From NCBI RefSeq assembly GCF_012726295.1, contig NZ_JABAOB010000003.1, positions 620,001 through 684,000 on the forward strand: 64,000 nucleotides of DNA. The letters run 5' to 3'. Below the pieces are notes generated by a model. The model was given only the letters and a program-made list of their open reading frames with translations, was not told the origin of the DNA and made no database searches. This DNA comes from Chitinophaga sp. Ak27. Its GTDB lineage: Bacteria; Bacteroidota; Bacteroidia; Chitinophagales; Chitinophagaceae. Positions 35,767 through 44,949 of the stretch are shown here, one piece after another (within the stretch, counting starts at the first letter, position 1; every line of letters starts with the position of its first letter). The position numbers and the translations under genes were made by a program.

Positions 35767-38340
35767 TTAGTGAATCATCCATACCTTGATACCATATCCA
35801 TCCAGCGCTACGTCCAGTTCAGCGTCAGGTTCCAGCTGTTTGTTTGCTGTCAGCTCTGTGATAGCCTGAACGTTGGCAGGCATTTTAACCTTGTCAAGGT
35901 TTAGCTTGACCTGGCCTTTTAGGGGTTCACCCGTATCATTCAGCAATATTACAAACAAGCTTTTGGCGTCAGTGCCTCGTGCCAGCATGTATTCGATATT
36001 TGGATTGTTACACTTAATAACGCCTTGCTGGTGAATCAGATTGGCCTCTTTTCCATAAATACGTCCCGGCGTAAAGCCATATGATTCATGGGGTCCTACC
36101 TTTGGCGTAATAAAGCCCCTGGCAAAAGTAATTTTGTTGCCAGAGCGCAATTGCGCTTCGGACAGGAGGTAGTCGGTAATCCATCCTATCTGCCACCAGG
36201 CGTGGTGTGGATAAGGGCCTGCCCCCTTGTTCATGGTACTCCAATAGTAGGAGGCTACGCTGGTTTTTTGATCTACAAACGCATCCCTTCCTATGGCAGC
36301 AGCTCTGGCCATTTCAATAAAGAGGCTGTCGCCTGTGAGCTGGAACATCCGTACAAACATACCTGCATGGCTGCAAAGCATGATTGGACCTGCGCCATTG
36401 GCCGAACCGATAATGCCGCCATGCTCAAAGCTGAGACCTGCTTGTGAAATCTGCCAATCTTTGCGTTCAATCCCGTTCACCAGTTTGATCTTTTCCGATG
36501 GCACCGGCTGGGTATAAATAGAAGTCAGGTACATGCGGGCAGTACTGATAGCCGCTTCCTGGTATTTTTTATCGTGTGTAAGGTCGTACAGATCCAGTAA
36601 AGCCTGTGCCGATTGAGCGGTGGCAAAGTCTGGCGCATAACGGGCATCGCCGCATACCCCTATAAAATGGCCTTTGTTAACGGCATTTTGAATGAACCAG
36701 TCTGCGCCCCGTTTGGCAGCGGTCAAATATTTTTCATCTTTCAATATCCGGTAAGCCACCATCAGTCCGTAGAAGGTGGGGCGCAAATCTTTGATGTCGG
36801 TGAAAAGTGGTTGTTGTGTGTGCCGGTCGTAAGCTACTTCCCAACTGCCATCCGGCTTTTGCCAGTTCAGCAGCAGCGAGGCCCCAAGGGCCAGTCTTTT
36901 TTTCAGCGTGTCGTTACCGGGTTCAAATAACAAGATGTTGCCGATGTCGAGCATTACGTAGTAAGTAAGACTTACCGGTTCCACGAAATCGCCCCATTCT
37001 TCCCGAAAGGTTTTACTTTTCGAGAGATAGTATTGCCCCATAGCAGCTCCCTGGAAAAAGCCGGGAGTAGTTTGTTGTTGTGCCAGCTTAAAGTTCAAGG
37101 CCAAAGGCAACACGCTGTCCTGGAGATATTTGTCACCACTTGTGTTGGCGAGCATCCACATAGCGCCGTAGTCTGCATTCTTGATAGCGTCTCGATTGGA
37201 CCCTACTACGCCGCCCAGGTACGATTGCCCGCCGATCTTAAGCCCGTTGTATTCTTCAGTATTCCATAAAGAAGTAGTCCGGTCGCATAGGTAATGATGC
37301 ATTTCTTCCACCCTGCTGGTGAGCGATTGGGTATTTTTCCGTAGGGCTAGTGTCCTTTTAAAATCGTATATATCATTCACGGCATGGGTCAGCACCTCGT
37401 ACCATTCACCCTGGTTAAAGCTGTAACGGAAGCCGTAATTGATATGATCTCCCTGTTTTTTCAAGGAACCGGGTTCGCCCAGCACAGGGTAATAGACAGT
37501 GGGTGAAAGGCTGGATCTCCGGTTTTGGTGCGACAGGGCCAGCTGCCAGGTTTGATGCGTGATATGGTCGTTTGCCCATGGATCTCTGCCAAGCCCCGGA
37601 TCGGGTATCACGGCAAAGGATATATTTTCTTTCGTGGTAATGATGGGGCAGAAGGAGCTGGCGCAGCGTTCCCGGTAAAGCACCGGCATCTCGGGGACAC
37701 CCTGGCCGTAAGCGTAGCTGAGTACCATATTTTTTTGCATCTCTTTACCCTGGAAATAACCAGGCATTACTGCCCAAGCCATATCCTGCTTGTCGACCGT
37801 GATGGCGGAAGGACTGGAAAGCGAATAATAACCGTTCTTTTTGCATTCCAGCTGCATCTTTACCTGTACATCGCCGGCATATTGCTCGTCCAGTTTCCAG
37901 GTGGCGGTCATATTTGCCAATGGAGAACTATAGGTGAAAACAACTTCGTTGGCCGATATTTGTCGGGCGCTGGCAGGATAGAAATGAAATGCCTGTCCGG
38001 CGGTATTCAAGGCCACGGCAGTGGAGGCTTGTTGCCATATTTTGAGTTGATAGTGATAAACAGTGTCCGGCCATGCTTTGCCGGTCACCATTTTAAACTG
38101 CATGGCCGCACTGTCTGAAGGCTGTTCTGTAGTGTACAGCAAGGTATATTCGCCGGAGGGGCGTGCCACTTGCTGCCATTTCTGGTTGATGAAAAATTGC
38201 AGGTTGTTTATTTTCCATCCGTCTTTTGTTTGCAGCCACTCCATCCGCAGTTGCTTATTGGCAAGTGTGATGGTCTGTGCTTTTATAGCGACAGCAAAAA
38301 GTAGCTGGCAACATACAATTATCAGGCAGTTTTTTTTCAT
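35767..38340 (-). CDS. Secreted alpha/alpha-barrel glycosidase-like protein
   Basis: 857 aa from ATG 38340 (MKKNCLIIVCCQLLFAVAIKAQ, a signal peptide); an ORF start at 38532 would bury this signal after 64 residues. N-terminal ~250 residues are a beta-rich domain (TITLANKQLRMEWLQTKDGWKINNLQFFI). The middle (~330-640) has helical repeats with FGW-type hairpins: NADYGAMWMLAN, LNWQKPDGSWEVAYD, RPTFYGLMVAYRILKDEKYLTAAKRGADWFI, and DFATAQSAQALLDLYDLTHDKKY. This is the six-hairpin toroid shared by GH88/GH105/GH127-type enzymes. The C-terminal ~120 residues form a beta domain (SLFVILLNDTGEPLKGQVKLNL). I cannot name the GH family or catalytic residues. Part of locus 1, 19 bp after the FAD oxidoreductase. 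Confidence 0.8.
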   Translation of the reverse strand: MKKNCLIIVCCQLLFAVAIKAQTITLANKQLRMEWLQTKDGWKINNLQFFINQKWQQVARPSGEYTLLYTTEQPSDSAAMQFKMVTGKAWPDTVYHYQLKIWQQASTAVALNTAGQAFHFYPASARQISANEVVFTYSSPLANMTATWKLDEQYAGDVQVKMQLECKKNGYYSLSSPSAITVDKQDMAWAVMPGYFQGKEMQKNMVLSYAYGQGVPEMPVLYRERCASSFCPIITTKENISFAVIPDPGLGRDPWANDHITHQTWQLALSHQNRRSSLSPTVYYPVLGEPGSLKKQGDHINYGFRYSFNQGEWYEVLTHAVNDIYDFKRTLALRKNTQSLTSRVEEMHHYLCDRTTSLWNTEEYNGLKIGGQSYLGGVVGSNRDAIKNADYGAMWMLANTSGDKYLQDSVLPLALNFKLAQQQTTPGFFQGAAMGQYYLSKSKTFREEWGDFVEPVSLTYYVMLDIGNILLFEPGNDTLKKRLALGASLLLNWQKPDGSWEVAYDRHTQQPLFTDIKDLRPTFYGLMVAYRILKDEKYLTAAKRGADWFIQNAVNKGHFIGVCGDARYAPDFATAQSAQALLDLYDLTHDKKYQEAAISTARMYLTSIYTQPVPSEKIKLVNGIERKDWQISQAGLSFEHGGIIGSANGAGPIMLCSHAGMFVRMFQLTGDSLFIEMARAAAIGRDAFVDQKTSVASYYWSTMNKGAGPYPHHAWWQIGWITDYLLSEAQLRSGNKITFARGFITPKVGPHESYGFTPGRIYGKEANLIHQQGVIKCNNPNIEYMLARGTDAKSLFVILLNDTGEPLKGQVKLNLDKVKMPANVQAITELTANKQLEPDAELDVALDGYGIKVWMIH

Positions 38341-38359
38341 AATGCTTCGTTGATGTTGC

Positions 38360-40639
38360 TTATTCAAAGCAACGTATTTCAAAAATGGCAGCCGGTGTAT
38401 TGGGTGATGGATGTGTTGTTTTGATGGTGAGACTGGAAGTAATAACAGTGTCCGGGAAAACAATTTCATTCCTGGTCTGGTAGTTTCCTTTTTTCTCATA
38501 TACCATGCGTCCTTTTTCATCAAAGACAGCATAGTCCCGCAAGCAAAACACCATCACATTTTCCGGGTGTTGCATCAGCACAGATTCCATGGGATGATCA
38601 AAATCTGTATCAAAAGAAAAGATCATTTTCTTGATATGCCTGGGTTCTTTCCAGGTCAGTGTGAGCGTTGGGTCGGCGTCGTTCGGATCAGCCACCCATG
38701 CATTGGGTTGAGTAGTAGGTCTAGCTACACCATTGCTGATATTGGCCGGGCCAAATGATTGCAAAGGATGTTCGAGCCGGAGGGCAATGTTTTGCCCTGC
38801 CGGTCTGCGTTGTGCACACCAGAACTCAAAGTTGTCGACACCGATGCCATCAGGCGCCACTTGTTTTCCATAATTGGAAACCGCGGCGTTAATCGTATTA
38901 AATACCGACAGGATGCCTGTGATTCTCTTTTCAGAACGGCAGATCTTTACCTGTGGATTTTTATGCAGCATGATAAACACGTATTGCGGTTTTTCTATAG
39001 CCATATCAGATATGAGCTGCAGCGAATTCTTGCCGGGCTGAACTGAAAATTCAAAAGTGGCGATCGTGGTATCCGGTGTATAGCTACCGGTTCGCGAGCA
39101 GGTTCTTATTTCTGCGTGCATTGTGGTGGGTACGTCACAGTAAGCATACAAAGTGAACGCAGGGAGTTTACCGGCTTGCACTGGTATCATTTGTGCTACC
39201 GCAATATCAAGTGATTGCGGTGGGGTATCTTCTTCCAGCGTGGTGAGTAACAATTCGCTGCTGGCAGTAATGGTGGCCTGTTGTACAAGATCCTGTTCAT
39301 CTTTTGCTATAACGCCGGGTATATATTGTCCGCTGCGCGTGAGCAATTGCTGCAGGGTGGATACTTGTCCTTTGTCATAAAGTGCGGCCGGGGTACATCC
39401 CAGCTGTGTACAAAGTGCCGCCGCCATTCCGGAAGCCTGCGACACATAGGCGCTGGTGGCCATTACCCGGGAAGAGCCAAACGCCACATGCGAGGCGCTG
39501 ATAATACGTCCTGCCAGAAACAGGTTATTGATGTTTCTCGAGTAAAGAGAACGGAAGGGAATCTGGTAAATACCTTTGCTATGCCATTGGGTACAGCCGG
39601 GCTGGGCGGAATAAATACCATCTGAAGGATGCAGGTCAAGGCTCCAGCCCCCAAAGGCTACTGCGTCCTGGTGTGTACGTTGTTCAATGACGTCTTGTTG
39701 TTTTAAAATATAGTCGCCTTCAAACCGCCGGCTTTCCCTTTTTCCCGGGATCATGCCTACCCATTCCAATGTAAGGGTTTCCGCGTCTGGAAAGTTACCG
39801 GAGTTCTTAATGTGGTTCCATACGCCGTATACGATTTTCCAGAGTTCCCACTTTATTTTCTCGGTGTCGTGTACGGTGTCCATACGGCCGCCGTATTCAA
39901 TCCACCAGAGTTTACACCCATATTCCTGCGAATTAAAGCTGCGGAATTTTGGTATCTGGGTAATATCCATGAGCGCAAAGGAGGGTGGAACGAAGCGCAC
40001 CGGTTTGCCGGTATCTTTTGTATAAAAATAAAGTGAGTGACCCAGTAGTTCGCCGTAGGAAACGGTTGGGGCAAACAGTTCGTTGAATTCTTCTATTGGT
40101 TCTGCGCCCATCCTGAAGGCTGCGCCGGCCAGGAAGCCCACCACACCGTCGCCCGAGGCGTCGCAGAAGAGTGGCGCCTTTAAATGGTATTCTGTTTGGT
40201 TTTGGCTACAATAGGCTTTTAAAGCGGAAATGGTATTGAGCTGCGTTTTCTCTACTTCATATACCGTGGTGTTCAGCAGCAAAGTGATATTAGATTCCGC
40301 TACTACTTTGTCCAGCAATATGGCATCGAGGATGATGGGGTTACCTTCCGGGTTGCGGTAGATGTTCTCTACGAGGATCTCATCTATTACACCACCTTCG
40401 CGTGCCCAGCGGTTGTTGTTGCCCATATGAGAGGTGGCGCCCAGGATCCATAATCGTATTTCGCTGCTTGCATTGCCGCCCAATACACTCCTATCCTGTG
40501 CCAGCACTACTTTCAGTCCCTGCCTGGCAGCGGTTATGGCACTACAGATGCCTGATAAGCCGCCACCTGTGACAATCAAATCGGCCTCCAGTTTTATATT
40601 CGGAAAGGAACGTTTTTCTGTACTATCTGATCTAATCAT
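38360..40639 (-). CDS. FAD-dependent oxidoreductase with C-terminal discoidin-like domain
   Basis: 759 aa. The dinucleotide-binding fold is at residues ~18-50: DLIVTGGGLSGICSAITAARQGLKVVLAQDRSVLGGNASSE, matching the FAD_oxidored (PF12831) pattern with GGNASSE. Family motifs continue (RWAREGGVIDEI, LFCDASGDGVVGFLAGA). A further motif NLFLAGRIISASHVAFGSSRVMATSAYVSQASGMAAAL closes the FAD domain at ~380-420. The last ~170 residues look like an F5/8-type carbohydrate-binding domain (NISNGVARPTTQPNAWVADPNDADPTLTLTW). No signal peptide is seen, so it is either cytoplasmic or exported by another route. It lies 1 bp after the GH2 gene, in the same operon. It probably oxidises a sugar-derived substrate; this is inference. 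Confidence 0.85.
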   Translation of the reverse strand: MIRSDSTEKRSFPNIKLEADLIVTGGGLSGICSAITAARQGLKVVLAQDRSVLGGNASSEIRLWILGATSHMGNNNRWAREGGVIDEILVENIYRNPEGNPIILDAILLDKVVAESNITLLLNTTVYEVEKTQLNTISALKAYCSQNQTEYHLKAPLFCDASGDGVVGFLAGAAFRMGAEPIEEFNELFAPTVSYGELLGHSLYFYTKDTGKPVRFVPPSFALMDITQIPKFRSFNSQEYGCKLWWIEYGGRMDTVHDTEKIKWELWKIVYGVWNHIKNSGNFPDAETLTLEWVGMIPGKRESRRFEGDYILKQQDVIEQRTHQDAVAFGGWSLDLHPSDGIYSAQPGCTQWHSKGIYQIPFRSLYSRNINNLFLAGRIISASHVAFGSSRVMATSAYVSQASGMAAALCTQLGCTPAALYDKGQVSTLQQLLTRSGQYIPGVIAKDEQDLVQQATITASSELLLTTLEEDTPPQSLDIAVAQMIPVQAGKLPAFTLYAYCDVPTTMHAEIRTCSRTGSYTPDTTIATFEFSVQPGKNSLQLISDMAIEKPQYVFIMLHKNPQVKICRSEKRITGILSVFNTINAAVSNYGKQVAPDGIGVDNFEFWCAQRRPAGQNIALRLEHPLQSFGPANISNGVARPTTQPNAWVADPNDADPTLTLTWKEPRHIKKMIFSFDTDFDHPMESVLMQHPENVMVFCLRDYAVFDEKGRMVYEKKGNYQTRNEIVFPDTVITSSLTIKTTHPSPNTPAAIFEIRCFE

Positions 40640-40640
40640 G

Positions 40641-42632
40641 TTAATTAAGGGTTTTTTCGAGGATAATAAAGCCGCCGGGTTTTACCAGTGCAATGTCTGC
40701 GGCTCCACCGGCCAGGTCTATATCAAGCATCACGCTATCTCCGGGATGCAGTGTTTTTAAAGGAATGTAGGTGCCGTTGCATTTTAACCCGTACCCTTTC
40801 ATGGTGTGGGCCGGGAAATCTTTTCTTGCTGTAATGCGGATGCTCGCGTGGCCTGCATTCTTATGCAGCAGTTCAATGGTGGCAGGTGCAAATTCTTCCT
40901 GCCATGCTGTGTACATGCCTCTCCGCGTTCTATCTGGCGCTACAAGGCCCCAGGGCCGGTATCCGTTTGCGTTGGTGGCAGGAAAACGACTGAAATAATC
41001 ATTGAAGGTCCATACAGAAGCGCCGACTAAATAATCGCATTGTCTGAAATCCAGCATCGCTTTTTTCAGGTATTGAATCCGTTCTTCTTCTGTATTCACC
41101 GCATCGGTTCTGATGCCGAATTCGCTTACATACACAGGCTTTGCAGGATAAAGCATATGTATATGCTGCAGCACTTTTAAATGATTCCAGTAGATGTTGG
41201 CGCTTACAAAGTCAACGTATTGAGAGGCTTCATCTTCTGGTTTCCGTAGATTTTCATTTCCCAGCAGCATACTGGCGAAAGTGATGAGGCGGGAGTCGTC
41301 CAGCGATCTTACGTAGTTGCCCATATCGCGTACCCAGGCTTTACCTTCTTCGGTGTGCGATTGAAACTCATTACCTACACTATATGCAATCACGCTGGGA
41401 TGGTTCCAGTCGCGTTCCATCATTTCCCGCATCTGCGATCTGAATTTGCCGCGCATCAGGGTATCGCTCATTTGTTTGGCGGTCATTTGCCAGTTGCCCG
41501 CCTCCAGGATAATCAGCAGTCCGTGCTTGTCGGCCCAGTTGAGCAAGGCTTCCGGTACGGGATAATGACTGATGCGGGAAAGTTCCATGCCACCGCTTTT
41601 GATCATTACGAGGTCTTTTTCCAGGATTTCTTCGGGGTCCATAGAGCCATATCCGGGGTAGTCGAGTGGTCTGTTGCAGCCGCCCAATTTCAATGGCTCG
41701 CCGTTTAATAAGATCTGGGTGCCCTTTACTTCAACTTTTCGGATGCCAAAGAACGTGTTAATGGTATCCATGCCGGCGGTAATGGCGGCGCTGTATAATG
41801 CAGGTGCATCCGGGCTCCATAAGGTAACTTCGGATGCCGGCAGGGTGCCGGTTAGTTCTACCGGAACTACGCTGCCAGGTTCTACCTTTACGGATTGCGG
41901 TTTAAAACGGATGTTGCTTTTAGCGCCATTGCGATAAATACCAACATTCACTGACGTGGTAACGGCAACAGCGTCGTGGTTGCGGATAAATGCTTTTATC
42001 CGGATGGTAGCATCTCCCTTTGCCAGATCGGGGATAGCCGTGATTTTACTGTTGCTGATATAGGTAGGAGGTCTGGTAATCAGGTGTACCTGGCGGGTAA
42101 TACCGCCGTAATTGATCCACGGGTAAAGCTGTCTTTGAGCGGCGGAAGAATAAGGCACATCGGTTTTTGCGCCAGGGATGGTGGTCGTATCCCAGGAGTT
42201 ATCCACTTCCAGCACCAGGGTATTTTTGTTTTTTAGTAAAGTAGTGATATCAAATTCAAACGGCGTATAGCCGCCTTCGTGAGTACCCAGCAGTATGCCG
42301 TTGAGCCATATTTTTGATTTGTAAAATACGGCATCAAACTTCAGGAATATGTGTTCTTTGCCGGGATCAGGTGCTTCAAATTGTTTAAAATACCAGGCAG
42401 CGCCTGTATAAAAGAAGTACCGGGGATCTGTGGAAAAACAATGGGGTACTTTTACTTTATCGAAGCTCTGCGAGGCAAAGGCGGTGTCCTGCCAATGCTC
42501 CTGTTCTCCCACTTTCACCGGGTCCAGGGCAAATTTCCATTCACTGTTTAAGCTGTTATCAGTGCGGTGTTGTGCAGAGAGTAAGCATGGAATGGCCAGA
42601 AGTAGACAGAATAATGTTCTTTTCATTTTCAT
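40641..42632 (-). CDS. Glycoside hydrolase family 2 enzyme, secreted
   Basis: 663 aa with a signal peptide (MKMKRTLFCLLLAIPCLLSAQ). GH2 order: sugar-binding domain (AAWYFKQFEAPD, FDAVFYKSKIWLNGILLGTHEGGYTPFEFDITTLL), Ig-like domain (~200-300), TIM barrel from ~310 (GIRKVEVKGTQILLNGEPLKLGGCNR). Catalytic acid/base Glu422 is in YSVGNEFQSH and nucleophile Glu504 in VYVSEFG. Both expected glutamates are present. Candidate activities are beta-glucuronidase or beta-galactosidase; I cannot choose. The start ATG overlaps the esterase stop (ATGA), so translation is coupled. Confidence 0.92.
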   Translation of the reverse strand: MKMKRTLFCLLLAIPCLLSAQHRTDNSLNSEWKFALDPVKVGEQEHWQDTAFASQSFDKVKVPHCFSTDPRYFFYTGAAWYFKQFEAPDPGKEHIFLKFDAVFYKSKIWLNGILLGTHEGGYTPFEFDITTLLKNKNTLVLEVDNSWDTTTIPGAKTDVPYSSAAQRQLYPWINYGGITRQVHLITRPPTYISNSKITAIPDLAKGDATIRIKAFIRNHDAVAVTTSVNVGIYRNGAKSNIRFKPQSVKVEPGSVVPVELTGTLPASEVTLWSPDAPALYSAAITAGMDTINTFFGIRKVEVKGTQILLNGEPLKLGGCNRPLDYPGYGSMDPEEILEKDLVMIKSGGMELSRISHYPVPEALLNWADKHGLLIILEAGNWQMTAKQMSDTLMRGKFRSQMREMMERDWNHPSVIAYSVGNEFQSHTEEGKAWVRDMGNYVRSLDDSRLITFASMLLGNENLRKPEDEASQYVDFVSANIYWNHLKVLQHIHMLYPAKPVYVSEFGIRTDAVNTEEERIQYLKKAMLDFRQCDYLVGASVWTFNDYFSRFPATNANGYRPWGLVAPDRTRRGMYTAWQEEFAPATIELLHKNAGHASIRITARKDFPAHTMKGYGLKCNGTYIPLKTLHPGDSVMLDIDLAGGAADIALVKPGGFIILEKTLN

Positions 42633-43444
42633 TTTTTTTCTTTGAGTGCAACCTGTTTTGCAACTTCAGATCCTATATCGTTTAATGCGGGTTGATGATA
42701 ATGTATGTCATCTTTCATCCATCCTTTTTCGTGGAAGCGAATCGTTTGCCGGTACACGATAAAAACTCGTTTCATTTTACCCGCCACATTCTCTTGTGCT
42801 TTACGCACCGCATCAAATCCCCGGGTTGGATAATGAAGATAATAGCCTGTTTGTATAATATAAAAGTTTACTTGCTTTCCGAGCGCTGCCCTGAATTGAT
42901 TGATCAGTAGCGTGAGCTGTCGTTCGTATGCTTCCGGAGATAATTGTTGTGCGTTCACCGCATTGGCATCCCGTTCTCCCTGGCTCCATAAAATGCCAGC
43001 TACCGGCAGTCCCGTTTTGCGTGAGGCGGCTTTGGCTTTTATAACGGCGCTGCCAAACAAAGGCATACGGCCCCGGTTATCCCAGGTACCGTAGTTACTT
43101 AATTCTGCATTATAGTGACAGGAGCTGCCGCCTCTTGCGGTCTGTACAATAATCACTTCGCTTCCGGTAAGGTCGTGGTAGGCTTTTGCAAAAGCTGGCC
43201 AGGCGCTGCCGCTGTGAGCTTTTTCAAACTGAAGCTCGTGTTGGCCCGCAGGATCTTTTAAAGCCACCAGGGAATCCCGGGAGAAGTAGTATTCAAAGGC
43301 GGTTCCAGGCGTGCAATGTACTGCCAGGGTGCTGTCGCCCTGGCCAACAGCATTACTTTGGCCGGCAGCCAGGAACAGCGTCTTATTTTGTCCCATCGCA
43401 TCTGATAAGCTAAGAAAACAAATAATGGTGATGATCCATCTCAT
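42629..43444 (-). CDS. SASA-domain carbohydrate esterase (CE6-like)
   Basis: 271 aa with a signal peptide (MRWIITIICFLSLSDAMGQ). SGNH-type blocks are visible: FLAAGQSNAVGQGDS (nucleophile Ser in GQSN), RGGSSCHYNAEL, GILWSQGERDANA (G-E block), and the C-terminal catalytic Asp-His in DDIHYHQPALNDIGSE. Sialate O-acetylesterase/xylan acetylesterase family; it removes acetyl groups from sugars. Its start overlaps the SusD stop by 4 bp. Confidence 0.9.
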   Translation of the reverse strand: MRWIITIICFLSLSDAMGQNKTLFLAAGQSNAVGQGDSTLAVHCTPGTAFEYYFSRDSLVALKDPAGQHELQFEKAHSGSAWPAFAKAYHDLTGSEVIIVQTARGGSSCHYNAELSNYGTWDNRGRMPLFGSAVIKAKAASRKTGLPVAGILWSQGERDANAVNAQQLSPEAYERQLTLLINQFRAALGKQVNFYIIQTGYYLHYPTRGFDAVRKAQENVAGKMKRVFIVYRQTIRFHEKGWMKDDIHYHQPALNDIGSEVAKQVALKEKK

Positions 43445-44946
43445 TTCCAGTCAGGATTTTGTGCCAGTTTCGGGTTCGCATTGATTTCATCCAATGGAAT
43501 CGGGAAGTATCGGTTTTTTGCCTGTGGTGTCCGGGTGGGAAATACATCATTCACCGCTAGGGGAATTACTTGCAAAAAGGTATTGGTCCGTGTGAGATCA
43601 TACCAGCGATCACCTTCTGCAAAGAGTTCCCAGCTCCGTTCCTGCAAGACGGCATCCACAAAAGCAGCCTTACCAAGACCAGTGGTTAAACCGGGAAGGC
43701 CTGCCCTGGTCCTCACCGCATTGATATAGCCATAGGCTTCACCGGATGGGCCGTTTTGCTGCGCGGATGCTTCTGCGGCAATCAGGTAAACATCCGCCAG
43801 GCGCAGGATGGGAATATTAACGGCCCCGCTTCCGCCGATAGAGTTGGGATCCATATATTTTTTTACCAGCACGCCATGTGGTGTAATAGGTGTAATATCT
43901 TTCTGATGGACTACCTTACCCAGCTTGTTGATATAAAAAGTGTCGAGCAACAGGCGTCTGCGGTCGGCAGGGTCAAAGGAATCAAAGAAAGACTGGTAGG
44001 CAAATGTAGAACCATAAGAAGTGGCTGCATATTGCGGACCGTCGCTGTTCTTTGGACCATATAGGCCGATGATCTGGGTAGAAAATCCCGGAGAAGTACT
44101 TTCACATTCAAAGGCCCACATGTTTTCCTGCCTGGCCAGGTCTTCTTTGGCAACGTTATAAACATCTACTACATCCGGCATCAGGCTGTATTTGCCGGAG
44201 TTGAGCACCTGTTTTGCTTTGTCCAGTGCGGTGGGCCAGTCCTGTATATAAAGGGCGGCTTTGGCATAGAGCGCCATGGCCACTTCCTTTGAAGGCCGGC
44301 CTTTCTGGATATTGCCAGAATAAGTAGGAAGTTTGGCAATAGCCTGATCCAGGTCCAGGTAAATCTGTTTATAAACGTCCGCCTGCAGGGTTTTTCCAAC
44401 GATAGCGGTATCGATATTGGTGCTGGGCGTTGTTTTAACCACGATGTCGCGGAAGTTTTTTGTCAGCATCCACAAATAAAAAGCGCGCATGTAGCAGGCT
44501 TCTCCGAGAATGACACTTCTCCTGGCGGAGTCCATGTTGGTTTGAGGTACTTTATACAATACCCAGTTTGCTTTTTCAATACCTGCATAGCAGGATTGCC
44601 AGATTTGCTGTGGTGATTCGTTTTGCCGGTTAAAGCTTTTCTGTGTGGTGTAGTTAGGATCATAGCTGAAGAGTGTATAGGTATCCCGGCCCACTACAGG
44701 GCGTGGATAGGTTTGGTCGGCACTGAAGTCGGAGGCGCCGGTGGCAGCGGTAAGGTATAAATTTACCATCGGACCATACACGGCTGTTAATGCAGCTTCC
44801 GCATCGGATGCTGTTTTATAGAAGTTTTCTGTGAAAATAGAAGAGTAGGGGTTTTCTGTCAGCTTGTTGCAGGAGGTATGCGCAAGCAGCAGTAATAAAC
44901 CACCGAGCAGATATTGTAAGTTATTCTTTGTTTGCATATACATCAT
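43441..44946 (-). CDS. susD: SusD/RagB-family starch-binding lipoprotein, locus 1
   Basis: About 501 aa. Alternative starts lie at 44946, 44943 and 44937; the signal peptide ends in lipobox AHTSC followed by NKLTENPYSS. SusD features: FYKTASDAEAALTAVYGPM at the N-terminus, EACYMRAFYLWMLTKNFRDIVV, and the C-terminal RxRAGLPGL, WYDLTRTNTF and RYFPIPLDEINANPKL. It is the glycan-binding lid of the partner SusC transporter, 3 bp upstream. Glycan unknown. Confidence 0.95.
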   Translation of the reverse strand: MMYMQTKNNLQYLLGGLLLLLAHTSCNKLTENPYSSIFTENFYKTASDAEAALTAVYGPMVNLYLTAATGASDFSADQTYPRPVVGRDTYTLFSYDPNYTTQKSFNRQNESPQQIWQSCYAGIEKANWVLYKVPQTNMDSARRSVILGEACYMRAFYLWMLTKNFRDIVVKTTPSTNIDTAIVGKTLQADVYKQIYLDLDQAIAKLPTYSGNIQKGRPSKEVAMALYAKAALYIQDWPTALDKAKQVLNSGKYSLMPDVVDVYNVAKEDLARQENMWAFECESTSPGFSTQIIGLYGPKNSDGPQYAATSYGSTFAYQSFFDSFDPADRRRLLLDTFYINKLGKVVHQKDITPITPHGVLVKKYMDPNSIGGSGAVNIPILRLADVYLIAAEASAQQNGPSGEAYGYINAVRTRAGLPGLTTGLGKAAFVDAVLQERSWELFAEGDRWYDLTRTNTFLQVIPLAVNDVFPTRTPQAKNRYFPIPLDEINANPKLAQNPDWK

Positions 44947-44949
44947 TTT

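Noticed and set aside
37525..38118. 197-aa plus-strand frame inside the alpha/alpha-barrel gene
   Set aside because: Fully contained in a minus-strand gene with a signal peptide and domain structure; the translation has no domain signal.
38341..38532. Upstream extension of the alpha/alpha-barrel protein
   Set aside because: The extra 64 residues precede a standard signal peptide and run into the FAD oxidoreductase gene.
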